From: an uncultured Catenibacterium sp.
GTDB lineage: Bacteria > Bacillota_I > Bacilli_A > Erysipelotrichales > Coprobacillaceae
Assembly (NCBI GenBank): GCA_900764725.1
Contig: CAAFPB010000156.1
Location: forward strand, 1 to 10,362
Direction: 5' to 3'
Length of the DNA: 10,362 bases
The first letter of the stretch is position 1. Each line of letters starts with the position of its first letter. Positions 6,595-10,362 of the stretch are shown here, piece by piece. The notes below the pieces were generated by a model. The model saw nothing but the letters and a program-made list of their open reading frames with translations. It was not told the DNA's origin and made no database searches. Made by a program: the position numbers and the translations under genes.

Positions 6595-6605
6595 CAACCT
6601 CATCC

Positions 6606-6634
6606 ATTATAACATACAATGATGAGTGTATAAA
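6606..6634 (-). promoter_or_regulatory. Sigma-A promoter of rapZ-whiA-xre
   Basis: On the minus strand the -35 box is TTTATA (6629-6634), followed by a 17-base spacer and a consensus TATAAT (6606-6611) preceded by TGT, which makes an extended -10. Transcription would begin near 6599, about 20 bases before the rapZ ATG. It lies just past the trxB terminator. Confidence 0.85.
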
Positions 6635-6640
6635 GCATTC

Positions 6641-6668
6641 AAAAAAGAGAACTATCATTAGTTCTCTT
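6641..6668 (-). terminator. Intrinsic terminator overlapping the end of trxB
   Basis: On the minus strand AAGAGAACTA (6659-6668) pairs perfectly over 10 bp with TAGTTCTCTT (6645-6654) around a four-base loop, and more Ts follow (6641-6644). The upstream arm contains the last trxB codons and most of the TAA stop. Confidence 0.93.
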
Positions 6669-7569
6669 CAACTAGCTTTGCAGCATATTGTCCCGCAATT
6701 GCACCATCATTGGCCGCTGTGACAACCTGTCTTAATGTCTTTGTTCGAACATCACCAATCGCAAATATTCCTGGAATTGATGTTTGCATATGTTCATCTA
6801 CATCTATATATCCCTGTTCATTTGTGATTCCTAAATCTTTCACAAAATCAGTCACTGGATCTAAACCAATAAATGGGAAAATACCTTGGACATAAAGGTT
6901 TTCTAATTCTTTTGTTTCACTATCTTCTAGTTCTAAACCTTTAAGTGTATCATCTTCTACAATTAAAGCATGAGGCTTCTTCTTGAAATAGAATTCAATC
7001 TTTTCATTATTGAGTGCTTTCTTGACTAAATAATCATCTGCACGGAAAACATCACGTCTCATAATAATATGAACCTTTTCTGTAATACCTGCAAGATAGA
7101 TTGATTCTTCAATAGCACTATTACCGCCACCAATGACAGCCACTTCTTTACCTCTAAAGAATGGTCCATCACAAACAGCACAATAAGAAATACCTTCACC
7201 AGTCATTTCATCCTCTAAAGGGAGTCCCATTTTTCTTTCTTTAGTTCCTGTCGCAATAATGACTGCACGGGCTTCTAATTCTTCCTTAGCAGTCACAACA
7301 ACCTTATGGTCTCCTGCATCTTTAATAGCCTTCACTTCTGTCATCTTGAGCTCTGCACCAAAGTTTAATGCCTGTTCATACATATCATAGGCAAGCTGTG
7401 GACCCATCATCTCTTTAATACCTGGATAATTTTCTATATGAGCTGTTAAGTTTAATTTACCACCTGGTGCACCTGATTCAATAATAGTGACATCAGCACC
7501 TGCACGACTTGCATATAAAGCTGCAGTCAACCCTGCTGGTCCACCACCGATAATTATAATATCTTTCAT
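6658..7569 (-). CDS. trxB: Thioredoxin reductase
   Basis: This is a low-molecular-weight flavoprotein disulfide reductase that passes electrons from NADPH through FAD and a redox-active cysteine pair to thioredoxin in the cytoplasm. The 303 residues are typical. The FAD-binding GGGPAG is at 8-13. The redox centre CAVCDG has Cys130 and Cys133. The NADPH-binding GGGNSA is at 147-152, with Arg171-Arg172 in MRRDVFRA contacting the NADPH phosphate in the family. A second FAD segment, IFAIGDVRTKTLRQVVTAANDGAIA, lies near the C-terminus. The arginine pair supports use of NADPH over ferredoxin. It starts two bases after the ppaX stop, with AAAGGA inside the end of ppaX, and is the last gene of the cof-hisC-ppaX-trxB run. 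Confidence 0.95.
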   Translation of the reverse strand: MKDIIIIGGGPAGLTAALYASRAGADVTIIESGAPGGKLNLTAHIENYPGIKEMMGPQLAYDMYEQALNFGAELKMTEVKAIKDAGDHKVVVTAKEELEARAVIIATGTKERKMGLPLEDEMTGEGISYCAVCDGPFFRGKEVAVIGGGNSAIEESIYLAGITEKVHIIMRRDVFRADDYLVKKALNNEKIEFYFKKKPHALIVEDDTLKGLELEDSETKELENLYVQGIFPFIGLDPVTDFVKDLGITNEQGYIDVDEHMQTSIPGIFAIGDVRTKTLRQVVTAANDGAIAGQYAAKLVEEN

Positions 7570-7571
7570 AA

Positions 7572-8219
7572 TTACATCCTTTCTAGATAATCATATAAGT
7601 CATCATAAGACTCCATCATATAATCTGGATGTTCTTCTAGAAGTGCCTCTGTGCCTTTTAAAGACCAAGTCACTCCTATAGTTCCAATACCGGCATTCTT
7701 ACCTGCTTGAATATCAGTCACATTATCACCAATCATATAACCTTTAGTCACATTCATCTTTTCCATTGCGGTAAGTACTGCTTCTGGATGAGGTTTACCA
7801 TGAGTGACTTCATCACTTCCAATGACTACTTCAAAATACTGTTCCAAGTGTGCACACTTTAATCCATATACAGCTGTATCCTTGAATTTTGTAGTCACAA
7901 TAGCCATTCTTATTCCCTTATCATGAAGCTTTTTTAATACTTCTGTTTCATGAGGATATAGAGTGACATAATCGTTATGTTTCTCACGATTATGAGCACG
8001 ATAGATTTGTACTGCTTCATCTACCTGCTCACCTGTAAAAAAGCGTGCAAATGAATCTCTTAAAGGTGGTCCTAAGAATGAGAGAAGCTCTTCTTTAGAT
8101 AATGTGTAATCAGGAAGAAGCTTTTTAAAAGTATATCTGAATGATTGGAAGATCAATTCGTCGGTATTAAGTACTGTTCCATCTAGATCAAATAGAAGTA
8201 CGTTATCTGTATTTATCAT
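7572..8219 (-). CDS. ppaX: HAD-family pyrophosphatase PpaX
   Basis: PpaX hydrolyses the pyrophosphate released when HPr kinase/phosphorylase dephosphorylates HPr(Ser-P), a step of carbon catabolite control. The 215 residues follow the Bacillus PpaX pattern closely. They show the nucleophile motif FDLDGTVLNTDELI (Asp11 and Asp13), a FLGPPLRDSF segment, the YRxHNxEKH cap region, VTTK, KPHPE, GDNVTDIQAG, and the WSLKG signature near 185-190. Because phosphoglycolate phosphatases share the fold, the name rests on the NTDELI, GPPLRDSF and WSLKG matches and on the trxB neighbour. hprK and lgt, its common partners, are not in the window. The AAGGA upstream of the ATG at 8219 has a long spacing of about 13 bases, which may mean modest translation. 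Confidence 0.85.
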   Translation of the reverse strand: MINTDNVLLFDLDGTVLNTDELIFQSFRYTFKKLLPDYTLSKEELLSFLGPPLRDSFARFFTGEQVDEAVQIYRAHNREKHNDYVTLYPHETEVLKKLHDKGIRMAIVTTKFKDTAVYGLKCAHLEQYFEVVIGSDEVTHGKPHPEAVLTAMEKMNVTKGYMIGDNVTDIQAGKNAGIGTIGVTWSLKGTEALLEEHPDYMMESYDDLYDYLERM

Positions 8220-8243
8220 ATCATCAATTGTTTCCTTATGTGT

Positions 8244-9302
8244 TTAAGATGCTTGAATAATTTCTTTGACAGCATCTAAGAATGCATCCATCTCTTCATC
8301 ATTTCCAATAGTGACACGTAAGTATTGATTAATACGTGGCGCATTGAAATATCTTACAATAATATGTTTCTTTCTTAATTCTTTAAAGATATATTCTGCA
8401 TCAAAATCATCATGATGAATAAAGATGAAATTAGAATAACTGTCAGTCATAGTAAAGCCCATTTCTTTAAGGGCTTTTTTAGTACGTTCACGTGTTGCGA
8501 CAATCTTTTTCGCATGTTCTTTAATGACATCACTATCTTGTATAGACGCTTCACCAATCACTTGTGCTAATGCATCAATTGGATATGAGTTAAATGAGTT
8601 CTTTACATCATATAAATGTGAAACAAGTTCTTTGTTACCTAAAGCCACGCCTAGTCTACTACCTGCAAGTGAACGGAATTTAGAGAATGTATGAATCACA
8701 AGTAAGTTATCATATTTCTTTAAGAGTGGTAATACTGTTTCTCCACCAAAATCAATATAGGCTTCATCAATCACAACAACACTCTCTAGATTATGCTTGA
8801 TAATCTCTTCAATATCATCTACAGACATAAGTTCACCTGTTGGCGCATTTGGATTAGGGAAGATGATTCCACCATTTTTAGTAAAGTAATCTTCTTTCTT
8901 AATCTTAAATGCATCATCTAGTGCGACTGTCTTATAGTCAATATTAAATAATTCACAATAAACAGGATAGAAAGAATAAGTAATATCTGGGAAGAGAATA
9001 GGATCCTGTCCGTTAAAGCATGTTAAGAATGTTAAGGCAAGAACTTCATCACTTCCGTTACCTAAGAATACTTGATCATCTTCTAAGCCATGATACTCTG
9101 CAATTAAATGTTTAAGTCTTGATGCATCTGCATCAGGATAAAGTCTTAGTTTAAATGGATCAAAGGATTGAATCGCTTCTTTGACTTTTTCTCCTGGTTC
9201 ATATGGATTTTCATTTGTGTTTAGTTTGATAAGATTAGACATCTTAGGCTGTTCCCCAGCAACATAAGGTTCTACATCTCTTAAGTTATTTCTCCAACTC
9301 AT
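8244..9302 (-). CDS. hisC: Histidinol-phosphate aminotransferase-like enzyme
   Basis: This is a fold-type I PLP aminotransferase of the HisC family, which transfers an amino group between glutamate and imidazole-acetol phosphate in histidine synthesis. The 352 residues show LNTNENPY at 27-34, LGNGSDE at 80-86, the PLP-contacting FPNPNAPTG at 148-156, and DEAYIDF at 179-185. The Schiff-base Lys208 lies in HTFSKFRSLAGSRLG, and a C-terminal arginine in NQYLRVTIG binds the substrate carboxylate. No other his genes are nearby, so it could instead act on aromatic or another amino acid; the symbol reflects the family only. Its ATG overlaps the stop of the preceding HAD gene (TAATG), with AGGGGG nine bases upstream, so the two are coupled. 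Confidence 0.87.
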   Translation of the reverse strand: MSWRNNLRDVEPYVAGEQPKMSNLIKLNTNENPYEPGEKVKEAIQSFDPFKLRLYPDADASRLKHLIAEYHGLEDDQVFLGNGSDEVLALTFLTCFNGQDPILFPDITYSFYPVYCELFNIDYKTVALDDAFKIKKEDYFTKNGGIIFPNPNAPTGELMSVDDIEEIIKHNLESVVVIDEAYIDFGGETVLPLLKKYDNLLVIHTFSKFRSLAGSRLGVALGNKELVSHLYDVKNSFNSYPIDALAQVIGEASIQDSDVIKEHAKKIVATRERTKKALKEMGFTMTDSYSNFIFIHHDDFDAEYIFKELRKKHIIVRYFNAPRINQYLRVTIGNDEEMDAFLDAVKEIIQAS

Positions 9303-10078
9303 TATATTTTACCCCCTAGTATATCATCGATCATTTCATAGACATAACTATAAACATGATCTGCTTTTTCTTGAATATCATCATGTGCATAATTAAATGT
9401 ACAGCCATGATCTCCTGCCTCAATCATTGAAAGGTCATTCCATGAATCACCTATTGTATAGGTTGTCGCATTTGTTTTGTCTTTAAGATAGTTTACACCT
9501 GATCCTTTAGAACAGTTATTAGGAACAATATCTAAGAAATGAAGATTAGGATGACATTCTACATAGTCTCCATATTTGTCTTCTATTCTTTTCTTAATGA
9601 TATTAATTTGATCAACCTGATTGTCTTCCTGATTTAAGCTAATGATCTGAAATGAAGGACTTTGCTTCATAAGTGTCATATAATCATCAGGAATAGGTAT
9701 ATTTCCCATATCGCTATGCGTAAAGGATTGATGATTAAAACAGCCATAGCTTTTCTTTCCATCACACATATGAACAAACATATTGGCATCTACACCCCAT
9801 TGTAGAATATCAAGTCCAATTGGTTGTTCTATATGTTTTTCATAGAGAGTCTCTTTATTGGAATCAAGGATTGCTCCACCATTGTTTAGGACAAGATAAT
9901 CAAAAGGATAACCATCCTGTTCAAGGATTTTATTCATTTCTAATATATGACGTCCTGTACAATAAACAACCTTGCCACCTGTATCACGAAAACGTATAAG
10001 TGCTTCTTTGTTTAAAGGTGAGATTTGTTTGTCTTCACGATAAAGAGTTCCATCTATATCACAAAATACCATTTTCAT
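9302..10078 (-). CDS. Cof-type HAD-IIB phosphatase
   Basis: A cytoplasmic haloacid-dehalogenase phosphatase of the Cof/YidA class, which usually acts on sugar phosphates, PLP or FMN. The 258 residues carry motif I CDIDGT (Asp7 and Asp9), motif II YCTGR at about 39-43, a C2-type cap between about 85 and 185, motif III Lys in SKGSGVNYL, and motif IV IGDSWNDLSMI. The true substrate cannot be read from sequence. The start is uncertain by two codons. ATG at 10078 has AGGG seven bases upstream, while Met3 is nine bases from a second AGG. The gene begins about 50 bases beyond the transposon right-end hairpin, on the same strand as tnpB, and no clear promoter of its own is visible. Confidence 0.9.
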   Translation of the reverse strand: MKMVFCDIDGTLYREDKQISPLNKEALIRFRDTGGKVVYCTGRHILEMNKILEQDGYPFDYLVLNNGGAILDSNKETLYEKHIEQPIGLDILQWGVDANMFVHMCDGKKSYGCFNHQSFTHSDMGNIPIPDDYMTLMKQSPSFQIISLNQEDNQVDQINIIKKRIEDKYGDYVECHPNLHFLDIVPNNCSKGSGVNYLKDKTNATTYTIGDSWNDLSMIEAGDHGCTFNYAHDDIQEKADHVYSYVYEMIDDILGGKI

Positions 10079-10126
10079 AGTCCTACCCTGCCACTCAAAA
10101 TGTGATCAAATATACTCACATCGAGA

Positions 10127-10154
10127 TAATGTAAGTTCTCACGAACATTACTTA
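10127..10154 (-). repeat. Imperfect palindrome of the transposon right end
   Basis: On the minus strand TAA-GTAA-T-GTTC pairs with GAAC-TTAC-A-TTA across a GTGA loop. That makes 11 base pairs interrupted by one bulged T (10147) on the 5' arm and one bulged A on the 3' arm. A subterminal hairpin with an extrahelical T is what TnpA of IS200/IS605 elements recognises. Confidence 0.85.
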
Positions 10155-10233
10155 CTATGTCATCGTGTATGCTTTGGATTGACCGAAATCATATCTACTC
10201 ACAAGTTCTAGTACACTTCATAGTCGTAAATTC

Positions 10234-10249
10234 CCGAAATAGCCTTCGG
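10234..10249 (-). repeat. Hairpin in the putative omega-RNA scaffold
   Basis: CCGAA and TTCGG form a perfect five-base-pair stem around a six-base loop, 24 bases after the tnpB stop codon. Its place fits a scaffold stem of the omega-RNA, although the hairpin alone is short. Confidence 0.55.
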
Positions 10250-10272
10250 TACATACCTACGTTTGCGTTTGT

Positions 10273-10362
10273 TTATGCAACTTCGTAAGTTGTAGCATCT
10301 CTCAGATTAAGTGCAGCATTGAAATCTCTGTCTTCGATATAACCACAATCACATCTGAAAAT
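10273..10362 (-). CDS. tnpB: RNA-guided endonuclease TnpB, C-terminal fragment
   Basis: Only the last 29 codons and the stop are present; the rest runs off the contig. The fragment reads FRCDCGYIEDRDFNAALNL and ends ATTYEVA. This is the end of the zinc-finger plus the final RuvC motif of TnpB (canonical DRDxNAAxN, whose first Asp is the third catalytic acid). TnpB is a transposon-encoded nuclease, ancestral to Cas12, that uses an omega-RNA to cut DNA and helps the element persist. The second half of the zinc finger is CxC here, not the more usual CxxC. The truncation is caused by the contig end, so nothing can be said about whether the full gene is intact. Confidence 0.92.
   Translation of the reverse strand: MFRCDCGYIEDRDFNAALNLRDATTYEVA

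Larger units (their letters stand above)
10102..10290 (-). ncRNA. Predicted TnpB omega-RNA (reRNA) region
   Basis: TnpB works with a guide RNA that overlaps the 3' end of tnpB and runs through the transposon right end, with its guide taken from DNA just outside the element. This stretch has the expected location and contains two hairpins (10234-10249 and 10127-10154) with no reading frame. The existence of the RNA is inferred from the family. Both ends are approximate, and the guide would begin near 10102 and reach into the upstream region of the HAD gene. Confidence 0.6.
10102..10362 (-). mobile_element. IS200/IS605-superfamily right end with 3' part of tnpB
   Basis: The window ends inside an IS200/IS605-type (IS1341-like) element. 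Its visible part is the 3' end of tnpB followed by a noncoding right end carrying a hairpin with a bulged T at 10127-10154. The inner limit of the element toward the HAD gene is uncertain. The sequence GATCAC at 10102-10107 is a plausible edge but not proven. The rest of the element, including the left end and any tnpA, lies beyond the contig. Confidence 0.85.

Noticed and set aside
6710..6895. Plus-strand open frame of 61 codons
   Set aside because: It lies entirely antisense to trxB with no start signals.
7487..7681. Plus-strand open frame of 64 codons
   Set aside because: It is antisense to the trxB/ppaX junction, with no ribosome binding site or promoter.
10127..10154. Right-end hairpin as an intrinsic terminator
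   Set aside because: No T-run follows on either strand, and the bulged-T stem fits a transposase recognition hairpin.
10188..10193. TATGAT in the transposon right end as promoter of the HAD operon
   Set aside because: There is no -35 at a suitable distance, and it lies within the putative omega-RNA.
1..10362. CRISPR array, tRNA or rRNA genes
   Set aside because: I saw no regularly spaced repeats, tRNA cloverleaf patterns or rRNA-like sequence on either strand.

Overview
The window looks like a short-read contig from a low-GC Bacillota (Firmicutes) chromosome. The evidence is AT-rich intergenic DNA, AGGAGG-type ribosome binding sites, sigma-A promoters, a T-box leader, and the rapZ/whiA, trxB/ppaX and murF/ddl neighbourhoods. 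TGG encodes tryptophan and every stop is TAA or TAG. A gut lineage of the Erysipelotrichales/Coprobacillaceae type (Catenibacterium- or Kandleria-like) would fit, but that placement is an inference from overall style, not from a marker gene. The first 21 bases are Illumina adapter, so the left edge is artificial. The right edge cuts through a transposon gene.

All genes lie on the minus strand, so the window is read from right to left. At the right edge is the C-terminus of an IS200/IS605-type TnpB. It is followed by its transposon right end, which has a bulged-T hairpin and a probable omega-RNA region. Next comes a four-gene run: a Cof-type HAD phosphatase, a HisC-like aminotransferase, PpaX-type pyrophosphatase and thioredoxin reductase TrxB. 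This run closes with a terminator whose stem includes the trxB stop codon. A promoter then drives rapZ, whiA and a small Xre-type regulator, with the last two overlapping as TAATG. The mgfK (yvcK) gene that normally sits between rapZ and whiA is absent.

After the next terminator, an extended -10 promoter serves a two-gene unit that I cannot assign to a known system. It encodes a 91-residue membrane protein and a membrane-anchored double zinc-ribbon protein with a seven-repeat beta-propeller-like outer domain. A further promoter drives murF and ddl, which carry out consecutive steps of the peptidoglycan stem peptide pathway. That unit also ends in a terminator touching its stop codon. At the left edge, beyond about 200 bases of AT-rich spacer, a consensus sigma-A promoter reads into a T-box leader with a CUC (leucine) specifier. 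It is cut off by the contig end before its terminator/antiterminator.

The compact layout gives at least four transcription units, each with its own terminator or promoter. Most of the content is conserved housekeeping. The parts most worth a second look are the TnpB right end abutting an operon with no visible promoter, the zinc-ribbon/propeller pair, the missing mgfK with a coupled Xre gene, and the truncated leucine T-box.
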